From NCBI GenBank assembly GCA_963925495.1, contig CAWUST010000014.1, forward strand, positions 1-64,000: a DNA stretch of 64,000 nucleotides. Direction: 5' to 3'. Each line of letters begins with the position of its first letter. Position 1 is the first letter of the stretch. Positions 53,323-62,242 of the stretch are shown one piece after another. The DNA comes from UBA2108 sp963925495 (GTDB lineage Bacteria; Bacteroidota; Bacteroidia; Flavobacteriales_G; Salibacteraceae). The position numbers and the translations under genes were made by a program. The notes under the pieces are model-generated. The model had not been told where the DNA came from. It worked only from the letters and a program-made list of their open reading frames with translations, and ran no database searches.

Positions 53323-55392
53323 TTTTAAGCCTCCGAATATTAAAGCTAATAAAACTAAAATAATCGAAATTGCCGAAATCCAAAAAGCTAGTATTATTTT
53401 ATTTGGCTTTAACTCAAACCTAACTAAATGTTTTCCTGACGGGACCTCTATAGCGCTAAAGGTTTTGTTTACTGTTATAATCTTTGCTTCATTTCCATCT
53501 ACTGTGGCAATCCACCATGGATTTGTGTTTTGATTATAAACCACCACGTTTCCTTTTCCCTGAGTTGCTTTATAATTAAATAAAATATAATTAGGATTAA
53601 ATTCTTTGATTTCAATGTTTTCGTTAGAAGAAAATATTTCTGATATTTTCCCTTTAACATGACGTGCCTTAAAAAGAATTGGTTGAGAAATTATCGTGTC
53701 GAACAACCCTAAAGAAGCGCTTAAATCTGCCGTTCGCAAGCCGTAGGGGCTGTTGCCATCAAAAGATGGCTTTTTGTGAAAGATGGATAGGTTTTTCCAT
53801 AAATACCCAATACTATTTCCGGAAATATCATTATTTTCCTTTATAGACTCAGATAACACTGGCAGTGGATATCCTTTGGGGAAATTACTAAACTTGAGCT
53901 CTATTTCACCTGGATTTTTTTTATCCCAAATAGAAAAACGACCATTAATTTGAACCGCTAAAAACATTTCTACAAAAAACAAAACCAGTATAAATTTAGG
54001 GCTGACTTTCCTGCAAATAAGGTAAACCAAAACACCTAAAACCCCTACGTGAATTAGAATATCAAAATATACCCTTTCCATAAAACTGGAAACCAAGTCA
54101 AAACGACCAAATCCCTGTGTAAAAAGCTGTTTAAATTTCCAGGCCTCTATATTTCCTAATGAAATCCCCAAAAATATTAGGCTAATTATACTAAACACCA
54201 CAACTGTATAAAGCAATGTTTTTTTCTCAGCTTGCTTCTCGTAGAAGTAGTCCCATGAAAAGCCAAAAGCAATTAAAAAAAAGAAAATTGCATATCCTCT
54301 TATGAAAGACGAAAACCGAAACATATCCATGTAAGGCAAGATGTAATAAAACAGCCTTCTAAGTGGAGTCGTTTCTGCTAAAGCGGTCATTAAAAACAAT
54401 ATAGCCAATAAAAAATAAACTTTAAAGCGCCTATCCATTTGTTTCCATAAAACTATGCCTGCTGCGATAAAAACAATCGGAATAATTCCAATAAAGCAAT
54501 TTATTAGACTTAAATCGGCTCCCCAAAACTCCATATTTGTCGTGGATGCATAAGGAGTAAAAAATGTAAGTAATGCCCTTAGAGGAAGAGATCCATGAAA
54601 AACACTTCCGAGACCATCTCCCGTTTCCAAAGCGCTTCCTCGGTTTACCAGTTTTGCCAAATCAAATGAGGAAATTAATGTGACTAAAGAAAGTAGAATT
54701 GTTGTTACAGCTGAGAGTCCTATTAATAAAAATTGTTCTTTATTCCATTCTTTCGTTTTAAATTTTAACCAAAGGTTTGCTAGAATAAATCCAAGAGCCG
54801 TATATCCAGTAACGATTACCATTCCCGGATAAGACCCTGAGGTCATGAGTGAAACTAATAAAGCAAAAATTAATGCTGTTTTCCAGTTTGACTTTTCTAC
54901 CAATAAAATCGAATATAATAATACCCATGGAAAATAGGCAAACCCAATTATCCACCCCAAGTGCTGCGCGTTGCTTACAACAAAGCCGGATAAAACAAAG
55001 CCCACGGCCATCATAGAAGATCCTGTGTTGGAAATCGAGAGGCGCTTTGCAAAAGCAATCATGCCCATTGCTCCAAATAAAAGGTGAAGTAAAAACTCTA
55101 ATTGTATGGTAAACGGACTATAACCAAATAAAAAACCTAAAACCCACGAAGGCCAGTACCAGGTTGATGGATCTCCATATTGTGGAAATCCGGTGTTAAT
55201 AAATGGGTTCCAAAGGGGTAATGTAAAATTGGAAATAGCCTCTGAAACAAAGTACCTCCATGGAAGCGCGATATCCATGATATCCCACTTCATTATATTA
55301 CTAAACGTTGCTAGTTGCCAAAGGCTTACTAAAATTACAATTAAAACAATTCCCTTATAAATTAATGAATTTTTATTCAACTTAATTTGCAT
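53308..55392 (-). CDS. YfhO-family polytopic membrane protein
   Basis: A 694-residue protein with about a dozen hydrophobic segments over the first 490 residues. A periplasmic-like C-terminal domain of about 170 residues follows, and a last segment (about 665-685) ends the chain. Landmarks are WNPFINTGFPQYGDPSTWYWP near 60-80, and later VVVYNQNTNPWWIATVDGNEAK, typical of YfhO, a GT-C-like membrane family. In Firmicutes YfhO glycosylates lipoteichoic acid; in Bacteroidota the acceptor is unknown. No small genes adjoin it except the 106-aa hypothetical upstream. Confidence 0.82.
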   Translation of the reverse strand: MQIKLNKNSLIYKGIVLIVILVSLWQLATFSNIMKWDIMDIALPWRYFVSEAISNFTLPLWNPFINTGFPQYGDPSTWYWPSWVLGFLFGYSPFTIQLEFLLHLLFGAMGMIAFAKRLSISNTGSSMMAVGFVLSGFVVSNAQHLGWIIGFAYFPWVLLYSILLVEKSNWKTALIFALLVSLMTSGSYPGMVIVTGYTALGFILANLWLKFKTKEWNKEQFLLIGLSAVTTILLSLVTLISSFDLAKLVNRGSALETGDGLGSVFHGSLPLRALLTFFTPYASTTNMEFWGADLSLINCFIGIIPIVFIAAGIVLWKQMDRRFKVYFLLAILFLMTALAETTPLRRLFYYILPYMDMFRFSSFIRGYAIFFFLIAFGFSWDYFYEKQAEKKTLLYTVVVFSIISLIFLGISLGNIEAWKFKQLFTQGFGRFDLVSSFMERVYFDILIHVGVLGVLVYLICRKVSPKFILVLFFVEMFLAVQINGRFSIWDKKNPGEIELKFSNFPKGYPLPVLSESIKENNDISGNSIGYLWKNLSIFHKKPSFDGNSPYGLRTADLSASLGLFDTIISQPILFKARHVKGKISEIFSSNENIEIKEFNPNYILFNYKATQGKGNVVVYNQNTNPWWIATVDGNEAKIITVNKTFSAIEVPSGKHLVRFELKPNKIILAFWISAISIILVLLALIFGGLKSIRD

Positions 55393-55429
55393 AAAGTTTT
55401 AGCTGTAACGGCCGTTTTGGCGACAAATT

Positions 55430-55750
55430 CTATTGGCCTAAATCTTCGAGCAACAAAACCTTGTATTCTTGAATTTCTTCGCGATTAAATTTATTTTGTG
55501 AATCTTGAATAAGCTCTAGAAAGTACTCAAAACTAGTTTGGTCACCTTCTTCTCTGTCCTCTTCGAACACATCAACCGTAAAGTTTTTGTTCGCTTCAAT
55601 GTGCTCATAAGCAAGCCTACAAACCCTTGTCATTGTAGGGTCTTCCGCAGCTTTAAACTCTTCTCTTAATTCTTTAAAAGCTTTTATTAAATCACTTCCT
55701 TCAAACCCGTGTTTTTTGTATGCGCTAATTACATTATCCATCTTGCTCAT
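55430..55750 (-). CDS. Small acidic helical protein, unknown
   Basis: A 106-residue acidic protein without signal or membrane segment. It is mostly predicted helix (NVISAYKKHGFEGSDLIKAFK, RVCRLAYEHIEANKNFTVDVF, SFEYFLELIQDSQNKFNREE). It starts at ATG 55750 with a TATTTTTG box 16 bases upstream on the coding strand. I recognise no family. The well-spaced promoter box and ordinary codon use support a real gene. Confidence 0.6.
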   Translation of the reverse strand: MSKMDNVISAYKKHGFEGSDLIKAFKELREEFKAAEDPTMTRVCRLAYEHIEANKNFTVDVFEEDREEGDQTSFEYFLELIQDSQNKFNREEIQEYKVLLLEDLGQ

Positions 55751-55766
55751 GCTTTCAAAATTTCGG

Positions 55767-55774
55767 CAAAAATA
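55767..55774 (-). promoter_or_regulatory. TAnnTTTG box of the 106-aa gene
   Basis: CAAAAATA (+) reads TATTTTTG on the coding strand, 16 bases before ATG 55750. Only the -7 element is seen. Confidence 0.4.
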
Positions 55775-55845
55775 GTCCGATTAATTTCATTTTACCCCTC
55801 TTAAATGGGTAATTTTTTTAATATTCATAGTCCAGAATTAAAACT

Positions 55846-56204
55846 ATGCTCAGAGTTACACCTTTCACCTTCGCTACATTGCTTTTTAACAGCTACTCTT
55901 CACTGGCTCCTAAGACATTTGCAGAACGTTTGGAGTGCGCTTCTAATAAGAAGGTAATTGTAGTGTATCAATTTTACATCGTATTCAGCTTGAGTCTAAT
56001 TATAAAGGAAAAGGAAGGTTTCATGTAAATTTAGATTATTACGCCTGGAATTATGTTTTTGAAATTTAAATTTTCAATCAAATCTCAAATTCATTTAGTT
56101 TTTATCAGCTTGGTCTTGGAAGTGAATTAGGTTGTCCTATTTATTGTAAAGACCAAAAGTGTCGTAAATGCGTTTTATTAAAAGTTAGAAATCAAAATCA
56201 CAAC
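55846..56204 (+). pseudogene. Possible decayed gene between the 106-aa gene and lspA
   Basis: One frame from ATG 55846 reads 60 residues (ECASNKKVIVVYQ in the middle). An overlapping frame then reads LHRIQLESNYKGKGRFHVN, LDYYAWNYVFEI, a stop, and then FYQLGLGSELG and GCPIYCKDQKCRKC. The second frame has a protein-like composition and a four-Cys cluster (C-x3-C-x4-C-x2-C), broken by one TAA. It may be a remnant of a small zinc-binding protein, but I recognise no family and chance cannot be excluded. The stretch otherwise contains no gene. Confidence 0.3.
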
Positions 56205-56813
56205 TTATTTCCCAAAAAACCGTTTTTGAAAAACGACAATCGATATTACTCCCGTAGAAATGGCCGTGTCAGCTACGTTAAAAACTGGCCGGAAGAATAA
56301 AAAGTAATCTCCGCCTACTTTCCACATCCAATCGGGAAAGTGCCCACTAAAAAGAGGGAAATACAGCATGTCGACTACGTTTCCATAAAACACTTTGGCG
56401 TACCCTCCTGATTCAGGTAAAAATGATGCGATCTGATGGTGAGAATGGTCGAAAACAACACCATAAACTACGGAATCTATAATATTTCCAAGAGCTCCAG
56501 CAAAAATTAAAGCTATGCTTAGAACTAATCCAATAGGCTGATTCTCACGAATAATTTTTATTAAGTAATAGACAATTCCGAATACAGCAGCGATTCGAAA
56601 AAGAGTTAAAAATATCTTTCCATATTCTCCTGCAAACTCCCATCCGAAAGCCATTCCTGGGTTTTCTGTAAAGTGTATGTAGAACCAGTCGCCTGCTACA
56701 CTAAACTCCTGCCCAATATACATGCTTGTTTTCACCCAAATTTTACTCCCTTGGTCTAAAACAAGTATAAACAAACTAGTGAAAATTGCTATAAATACTG
56801 CTTTCTGTTTCAA
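56205..56813 (-). CDS. lspA: Lipoprotein signal peptidase (signal peptidase II)
   Basis: A 202-residue aspartic protease of the inner membrane with four membrane segments. It has the catalytic Asp113 in ALGNIIDSVVYG and Asp182 in FNVADTAIS. It removes signal peptides from the many lipidated prolipoproteins seen in this window (GldH, DUF4292, cyclophilin and others). An extra loop of about 50 residues between 122 and 174 is typical of Bacteroidota LspA. The start codon is TTG. The ileS-DksA/TraR-lspA order is conserved, and lspA lies 64 bases after the regulator gene. Confidence 0.93.
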   Translation of the reverse strand: MKQKAVFIAIFTSLFILVLDQGSKIWVKTSMYIGQEFSVAGDWFYIHFTENPGMAFGWEFAGEYGKIFLTLFRIAAVFGIVYYLIKIIRENQPIGLVLSIALIFAGALGNIIDSVVYGVVFDHSHHQIASFLPESGGYAKVFYGNVVDMLYFPLFSGHFPDWMWKVGGDYFLFFRPVFNVADTAISTGVISIVVFQKRFFGK

Positions 56814-56877
56814 TGTTATTCTATAAAAAATGCCTTGAGTTTACCCAAGACTTATATTTTATTTTATTTAAATAATA

Positions 56878-57258
56878 CTATCGTTGTTGCATTTCTTTAG
56901 CCTCAATACTGAGTGTAGCATGAGGCACTACCATTAATCTTGCTTTAGGGATAAGTTTCCCTGTGACTCTACAAACACCGTATGTTTTATTTTCAATTCG
57001 CATTAAAGCATCACCCAAATGTTTCACAAATTTTTGCTGACGAACAGCTAATTGGGCTGTTTCCTCCCGAGACAATACATCTGATCCATCTTCCATTAAT
57101 TTGAATGTTCGAGAAGTGTCATCTGTCCCGTGGTCATTTTTGTGCGACATAGTGCTTGTTAATAGTTCCAGATCATTTTTAGCTTCTATTAATTTGCGTT
57201 CAATTAACTCTTTAAATTCTTTTAAATCACTGTCCGTATAACTTGTTTTTTCCTCCAT
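56878..57258 (-). CDS. TraR/DksA-like regulator lacking the zinc finger
   Basis: A 126-residue protein. A coiled-coil-like helix pair (about 10-90, ERKLIEAKNDLELLTSTMSH) is followed by KTYGVCRVTGKLIPKARLMVVPHAT, the DksA/TraR C-terminal shape. Only Cys96 remains; the position of the second Cys is Thr99, and the second CxxC pair is absent, so no zinc site can form. DksA-like proteins act in the secondary channel of RNA polymerase, often with ppGpp. Zinc-free forms are common in Bacteroidota. It lies 3 bases downstream of ileS, so expression is tied to translation genes. Confidence 0.8.
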   Translation of the reverse strand: MEEKTSYTDSDLKEFKELIERKLIEAKNDLELLTSTMSHKNDHGTDDTSRTFKLMEDGSDVLSREETAQLAVRQQKFVKHLGDALMRIENKTYGVCRVTGKLIPKARLMVVPHATLSIEAKEMQQR

Positions 57259-57261
57259 CTC

Positions 57262-60200
57262 CTATATCTTTTCGATTTCTATAATTGTTTTTATTCCTTC
57301 TTCTAGCTCTACCTCAGTACCATTATTTATATCTGATCGTTCAGCAATGTTAAGGTTTTCTGCCAAGGTTTCCATGCGAATATAATCGAAATTCTGTTTT
57401 ATTGCATTTTCAATAATTTCAATTCTCCCAACCTTAACATTAATTCGGTCGGTAACCTCCAGCCCAGTATCTTTCCTAAGGTTCTGAATTCGATTAACCA
57501 TTTCCCTTGCTAACCCTTCATGTTTAAGTGTTTCGCTTATACTAATATCTAGTGCGACAGTAACAATTCCTTCAGAAGCTACTAACCATCCCGGAACATC
57601 TTTCGATGATATTTCAACATCATCAGGTGTTAATGTAATTTCTTGTCCATCAAAACTTACGGTTAACTCTCCTTTAAATTCTATGGTTTTAATTTGCTCT
57701 TGTGAAAATCCTTGAATCAATGAAGAAAGACTATTCATTTGCTTTCCATAATGACGACCTAATTTCGAGAAATTCGGCTTTACTTGTTTCACCAAAATAT
57801 CATTGTTTTGGTCAATAAATTCAATTTCTTTGACATTTACCTCATTTAAAATAATATCAGTTACTTTTTCCATATTGCCTTTAAACTCCTGACTTGCAAC
57901 AGGAATTAGTATTTTTCCAAGTGGTTGTCTAACTCGAATACTTTCTTTTTTACGAAGTGCTAATACTAAACTGGATGCTTTTTGGGCTAACTCCATTCTT
58001 GCCTCTAAATCTGTGTCTATAACATCTTTTTTAGCCGTTGGTAAATACGTAAGGTGTACCGATTCTATTGCATTATTCTTTAAAGAGTATAAGTCGCGGT
58101 ATAATTTATCGGAATAAAATGGCGCAATAGGAGACGATAAAACAGCTACAACCTCTAAACATTCGTACAGTGTTTGGTAGGCAGAAATTTTGTCTTGTGC
58201 GTAGTCTCCTCTCCAAAATCGCTTGCGACAAAGACGAACCCACCAGTTTGACAAATCATCTACTACAAATTCTTGAATTTGTCTTCCTGCCTGTGTCGGC
58301 TCATAGTTTTCGTAAGAATTTGTAGCATTTTTGATCAAACTATTCAGTTTCGATAAGATCCATTGGTCTATTTCTGGTCTATTTTGAACGGCTATGTAAT
58401 CTTCTTCAAACTTAAATCCATCCACATTAGCATACAAAGCAAAAAATGAATACGTGTTGTGAAGAGCCCTAAAAAACTTGCGTTGTATCTCAACAATACC
58501 TTCTAGGTCAAACTTTAGGTTATCCCATGGTTGGGCATTTGTAATCATATACCATCGAGTGGCATCTGCACCATATTGCTCTAAGGTCTTAAATGGGTCG
58601 GCAGCGTTTCCAAGGCGCTTGGACATTTTTTGTCCTTTTTTGTCTAAAACTAACCCATTCGAAATTACATTTTTGTATGCGATGGAATCGTAAGCCAATG
58701 TCGCAATTGCATGTAGTGTAAAAAACCAGCCACGCGTTTGATCAACTCCCTCAGCAATAAAATCTGCAGGATAGTTTTGCTCAAATACTTCTTTATTTTC
58801 AAATGGATAGTGCCATTGGGCATAAGGCATTGAACCAGAGTCAAACCACACATCAATTAAATCGGTTTCTCGTTTCATTGCTTGCCCTGAGCTAGAAACC
58901 AATACTATTTCATCGACTATGTGTTTGTGTAAGTCAATGGAATCGTAGTTCGCTTTACTCATATTACCAACTTCAAAGTCAGCATATGGATCGCTTTCCA
59001 TTACTCCAGCGTTTACAGCCTTTTTTATTTCTGCTTTAAGCTGTTCTACCGAACCTATTATAATTCTTTCTGTAGACTCTTCGTTCGACCAAATTGGAAT
59101 AGGAATGCCCCAATATCGTGATCGCGACAAGTTCCAATCTTGAAGGTTTTCCAACCAGTTTCCAAATCGTCCTGTTCCTGTTGATTTTGGCTTCCAATTA
59201 ATTTTTTTATTGTTCTCAATTAATTGTGTTTTTGCCGCAGTAGTTTTCACAAACCACGAATCGAGGGGATAATATAAAATGGGCTTATCTGTCCGCCAGC
59301 AGTGCGGATAATTGTGCACGTATTTTTCTACTTTAAACGCTCGGTTTTCTTCTTTTAAACGAATAGCAATTTCTACATCTACAGATTGTTTTGGAGCAGC
59401 GCCATTGTCGTAATATTCATTTTTGACATACTTGCCTGCAAGATCACCCATCTTATCAATGAACTTACCTTGAAGGTTGACTAGTGGAATGGGTTGTCCG
59501 TTTTCTCCTTCTACTAACATTGGAGGAATTCCTGCGATTTTTGCAACTCGCGCATCATCAGCTCCAAAAGTTGGCGCGGTGTGCACTATTCCTGTTCCAT
59601 CTTCTGTGGTTACAAAATCTCCTGAAATAATTCTAAAGGCATTTTCTGGGTTATCCATCGGAAGTGTGTAAGGAAGGAGTTGTTCGTATTGCATATCCAG
59701 CAATTCTGCCCCCGTAAACTCTCCTGTAGTTTTCCATGGCAAGTGCCCTTTGCCATTGTATTCTGTTATTGCAACACCTTCAGCCTCTGAATTAAAATAT
59801 TTCGAAACTAGATCACTAGCCAGAATTACCGTAATAGGATCCCGAGTATATTGGTTAATCGTTTCTATTTGAGCATAAACTATTTTATTACCAATAGTAA
59901 GTGCCGTATTTGAAGGAAGTGTCCATGGAGTCGTCGTCCAAGCTAAAAAGAACACATCGTTTTTGGTGTTTTTAAATAGCTTTTCCGTTTTTTCATTTCT
60001 AATAGCCTTAAACTGAGCTACAATAGTTGTATCAGTAACATCTTGATATGTCCCTGGTTGATTCAATTCATGGGTACTAAGACCAGTTCCTGCTTTGGGA
60101 GAATAGGGCTGAATCGTATAGCCCTTGTACATTAATTCTTTACCATAAAGCTTACTCAATATATGCCAAACCGATTCAATGTATTTGCTTTCATAAGTGA

Positions 60201-60651
60201 TATATGGATTTTCCATGTCCACCCAATAACCCATTTTTTCGGTCAGATCATTCCAAATATCCGTGTAACGCATAACCGCTTTTCGGCAGGCATTGTTGTA
60301 TTCTTCAATACTAATTTTTTTTCCAATATCTTCTTTCGTTATACCAAGTTCTTTTTCAACTCCAAGTTCCACGGGTAAACCATGTGTATCCCAACCGGCT
60401 TTACGTTTTACTTGAAACCCTGCTAAAGTTTTGTAACGACAAAATATATCCTTAATTGTCCTAGCCATCACGTGATGAATTCCAGGTAAACCATTAGCAG
60501 ATGGCGGTCCTTCATAAAACACAAAAGGCTTTTTACCTTCCCGTGTTTCTACACTTTTTTCAAATGTCTTTTCGGCATTCCAAACATCAAGCATTTCTTT
60601 GGCCACTTCTGGTAAATTAAGCTGCTTATATTCAGGGTATTTCTTTTCCAT
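57262..60651 (-). CDS. ileS: Isoleucyl-tRNA synthetase
   Basis: A 1129-residue class I synthetase, longer than the 938-residue E. coli enzyme and of the long Bacteroidota type. FYEGPPSANGLPGIHHVMAR (about 46-65) carries the HIGH-equivalent, GLPGIHH; KMSKR lies in DKKGQKMSKRLGNAADP. The editing domain occupies about 200-400. The C-terminus lacks the Cys4 zinc knuckle of E. coli IleRS. It charges tRNA-Ile and edits valine. A TACTTTTG box lies 20 bases upstream of the ATG at 60651; the gene leads the ileS-DksA/TraR-lspA operon. Confidence 0.96.
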   Translation of the reverse strand: MEKKYPEYKQLNLPEVAKEMLDVWNAEKTFEKSVETREGKKPFVFYEGPPSANGLPGIHHVMARTIKDIFCRYKTLAGFQVKRKAGWDTHGLPVELGVEKELGITKEDIGKKISIEEYNNACRKAVMRYTDIWNDLTEKMGYWVDMENPYITYESKYIESVWHILSKLYGKELMYKGYTIQPYSPKAGTGLSTHELNQPGTYQDVTDTTIVAQFKAIRNEKTEKLFKNTKNDVFFLAWTTTPWTLPSNTALTIGNKIVYAQIETINQYTRDPITVILASDLVSKYFNSEAEGVAITEYNGKGHLPWKTTGEFTGAELLDMQYEQLLPYTLPMDNPENAFRIISGDFVTTEDGTGIVHTAPTFGADDARVAKIAGIPPMLVEGENGQPIPLVNLQGKFIDKMGDLAGKYVKNEYYDNGAAPKQSVDVEIAIRLKEENRAFKVEKYVHNYPHCWRTDKPILYYPLDSWFVKTTAAKTQLIENNKKINWKPKSTGTGRFGNWLENLQDWNLSRSRYWGIPIPIWSNEESTERIIIGSVEQLKAEIKKAVNAGVMESDPYADFEVGNMSKANYDSIDLHKHIVDEIVLVSSSGQAMKRETDLIDVWFDSGSMPYAQWHYPFENKEVFEQNYPADFIAEGVDQTRGWFFTLHAIATLAYDSIAYKNVISNGLVLDKKGQKMSKRLGNAADPFKTLEQYGADATRWYMITNAQPWDNLKFDLEGIVEIQRKFFRALHNTYSFFALYANVDGFKFEEDYIAVQNRPEIDQWILSKLNSLIKNATNSYENYEPTQAGRQIQEFVVDDLSNWWVRLCRKRFWRGDYAQDKISAYQTLYECLEVVAVLSSPIAPFYSDKLYRDLYSLKNNAIESVHLTYLPTAKKDVIDTDLEARMELAQKASSLVLALRKKESIRVRQPLGKILIPVASQEFKGNMEKVTDIILNEVNVKEIEFIDQNNDILVKQVKPNFSKLGRHYGKQMNSLSSLIQGFSQEQIKTIEFKGELTVSFDGQEITLTPDDVEISSKDVPGWLVASEGIVTVALDISISETLKHEGLAREMVNRIQNLRKDTGLEVTDRINVKVGRIEIIENAIKQNFDYIRMETLAENLNIAERSDINNGTEVELEEGIKTIIEIEKI

Positions 60652-60671
60652 CTCGGGTTTTAAAAGGGGCG

Positions 60672-60679
60672 CAAAAGTA
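60672..60679 (-). promoter_or_regulatory. TAnnTTTG promoter box of ileS
   Basis: CAAAAGTA (+) reads TACTTTTG on the coding strand, 20 bases before ATG 60651. Matches the -7 consensus. Confidence 0.45.
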
Positions 60680-60729
60680 GTAAAAACGATTACTTTTAAA
60701 AGTGAATAAATGTTGGTTTTCTTTTGGTT

Positions 60730-61482
60730 CTAAATTATTCCCGGAATTAAAATTTTTCGGTCCTTTGGATAATCTGGAAACTTGTTTTTATACCATTTAT
60801 AATTTGCCAAAGCTCTTGGCGCTAAATTGGCAATTGTCCAAGCCAAAAAACACCACGCTGAAAGCGCATTAGTCATTATGGCAAAACCAAACCACTCTAA
60901 TATTTCTCCAAAATAATTAGGGCTGGCAACTTTTTTAAACAAAAAGGAATTTGGGATGTTGTAACCGGAATTGTTCTTTCGGAGATTAATTAAAATATTG
61001 TCCGATTTGAAATGAATGTAAAAGCCCAAAATAAAAACAGCAAATCCAAGAATGAACTGGGGTGATAAAAAAGAATAGGTGGAGTAATCAGCAGCAAAGT
61101 TCCCGAAATAAAATCCGTTTGTAAAACCATTCACAGAATTGAAAAAGATAGCCATCAATACAATGGACAATGGTATGGTCTTTCCTTTACTATTGAGTTT
61201 GAAAGGGAAAATTAAACTTCTATAGAAATAGTGAAAAATCCAAAGCAAATAAAACACCCATACAGCACTGTTCTTTTCATTTGGTGTGCTAAAGAAAAAA
61301 TAAGAGAGCGCAAAAGGGGACACTAACTCCATGATAATCCAACCCCATTTATTATTTACCTGAGCCCCCCACCCCTTTCTGTTATGACGACCATAGGGGG
61401 CGGAAATGAAAAACAAAGAAGCAAAAGTCAATACGGCAATTGCAAGCCACAAATAAAGAAAACTGTCAAAAGAAAAATTCAT
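60730..61482 (-). CDS. Steroid 5-alpha-reductase/DUF1295-like membrane enzyme
   Basis: A 250-residue membrane protein with about six hydrophobic segments. SAPYGRHNRKGWGAQVNN near 28-45, the middle YFYRSLIFPFKLNSKGK, and SPNYFGEILEWFGFAIMTN followed by APRALANYKWYKNKFPDYPK at the C-terminus form the 3-oxo-5-alpha-steroid 4-dehydrogenase family pattern. It probably reduces a double bond of a lipid enone with NADPH; bacterial substrates are unknown. Divergent from the tRNA-Arg gene. Confidence 0.82.
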   Translation of the reverse strand: MNFSFDSFLYLWLAIAVLTFASLFFISAPYGRHNRKGWGAQVNNKWGWIIMELVSPFALSYFFFSTPNEKNSAVWVFYLLWIFHYFYRSLIFPFKLNSKGKTIPLSIVLMAIFFNSVNGFTNGFYFGNFAADYSTYSFLSPQFILGFAVFILGFYIHFKSDNILINLRKNNSGYNIPNSFLFKKVASPNYFGEILEWFGFAIMTNALSAWCFLAWTIANLAPRALANYKWYKNKFPDYPKDRKILIPGII

Positions 61483-61514
61483 TCAATTTGTTTAGTCGAC
61501 CAAAGTAATAGTTT

Positions 61515-61522
61515 TAGTTTTG
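61515..61522 (+). promoter_or_regulatory. TAnnTTTG promoter box of tRNA-Arg
   Basis: TAGTTTTG lies 10 bases before the tRNA 5' end (61533). A TTG at 61488-61490 is 24 bases upstream, just outside the usual -33 spacing. The short distance to the mature 5' end fits a tRNA promoter. Confidence 0.5.
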
Positions 61523-61532
61523 CAAAACAACT

Positions 61533-61606
61533 GCACCCGTAGTTCAACTGGATAGAATACTGGATTTCGGTTCCAGGGGTTGAAGGTTCGAATCCTTCCG
61601 GGTGTA
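61533..61606 (+). tRNA. tRNA-Arg (anticodon UCG)
   Basis: 74 bases fold fully. Acceptor GCACCCG pairs with CGGGTGT (G1-U72 wobble), discriminator A. D arm GTTC/GAAT has loop AACTGGATA. Anticodon arm CTGGA/TCCAG has loop TTTCGGT, giving anticodon TCG (positions 34-36, U33 and G37 kept). Variable loop GGGTT; T arm GAAGG/CCTTC has loop TTCGAAT. CCA is not encoded. It reads CGA and, by wobble, other CGN codons. A terminator hairpin follows. Confidence 0.95.
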
Positions 61607-61612
61607 CCGGAT

Positions 61613-61650
61613 AAAGCCTCTCTTTTTATGAAAGAGAGGCTTTTATTTTT
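61613..61650 (+). terminator. Rho-independent terminator after tRNA-Arg
   Basis: AAAGCCTCTCTTT (61613-61625) pairs perfectly with AAAGAGAGGCTTT (61631-61643) over a 5-base loop, followed by a T-rich tail. It ends the single-tRNA transcript. Confidence 0.85.
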
Positions 61651-62242
61651 CAGTTTGTATTTATCCAGGACCTTTCGCATCTTAGAAGGGGTTTAGACCA
61701 CGTTCCTTCTTGTAATCATACCAAAAAACTTATTTATTCCTCCAACCATACTTACGCACTAAACTTGGAAAACCGGAATTAACTCAACCCAGCAAAGAAT
61801 TCCACAAAACTGCTTTGCCGAATTCTAAAACAGGATAACTCCATTAACTCTAACGGAGAAAATGCATTTGGACCGGGCCTCTTTCTTTCATACGATTATC
61901 CTCAGTACAAGACCCTCAAACTGCTTGTAGAATGTGGTTTATCTCGTTTGGAACCTAAGTAAAATTTTTCATGCAGTTTTCTTCTAGTTGACAGTATTAA
62001 TGATGAAAACAACAATCACTTGCCCCACTATGGGTTTCCTATTTCTGAGATTTCGAACACAATCAATTGTGGGTCCAAGACCTATAAACATCTTTGGGTT
62101 ACTGAAATTATTATCAAACGGAAACCGTCTAGAGTACATTCCTTTGAAATAACAACAAACAAGCTCATATAATTGTTGATTTAAACGTTAACACATACAA
62201 CATTCAGCAACTAATCTTCTGTATTACAGAGTGTTAATCGAC
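61651..62242. other. 592-base spacer between tRNA-Arg and mnmG, no clear gene
   Basis: No intact gene is visible. A reading frame without start reads about 60 residues on the + strand (NSINSNGENAFGPG, LFLSYDYPQYKTLKLLVE), which could be a gene remnant or chance. TTATCCTCA near 61897 is one base from a DnaA box, but single. The 3' end carries the parS-like palindrome. I see no tRNA, rRNA or repeat array. Confidence 0.35.

Noticed and set aside
56834..56855. CTTG/CAAG hairpin between the DksA-like gene and lspA
   Set aside because: Only about four base pairs and no T-tract; too weak for a terminator.
61492..61680. 62-aa minus-strand ORF across the tRNA
   Set aside because: It is the antisense translation of tRNA-Arg (GRIRTFNPWNRNPV is a known tRNA shadow), not a gene.
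61880..61920. Replication origin near mnmG
   Set aside because: Only one imperfect DnaA-box-like sequence; no cluster, no dnaA/dnaN; parS alone is not enough.
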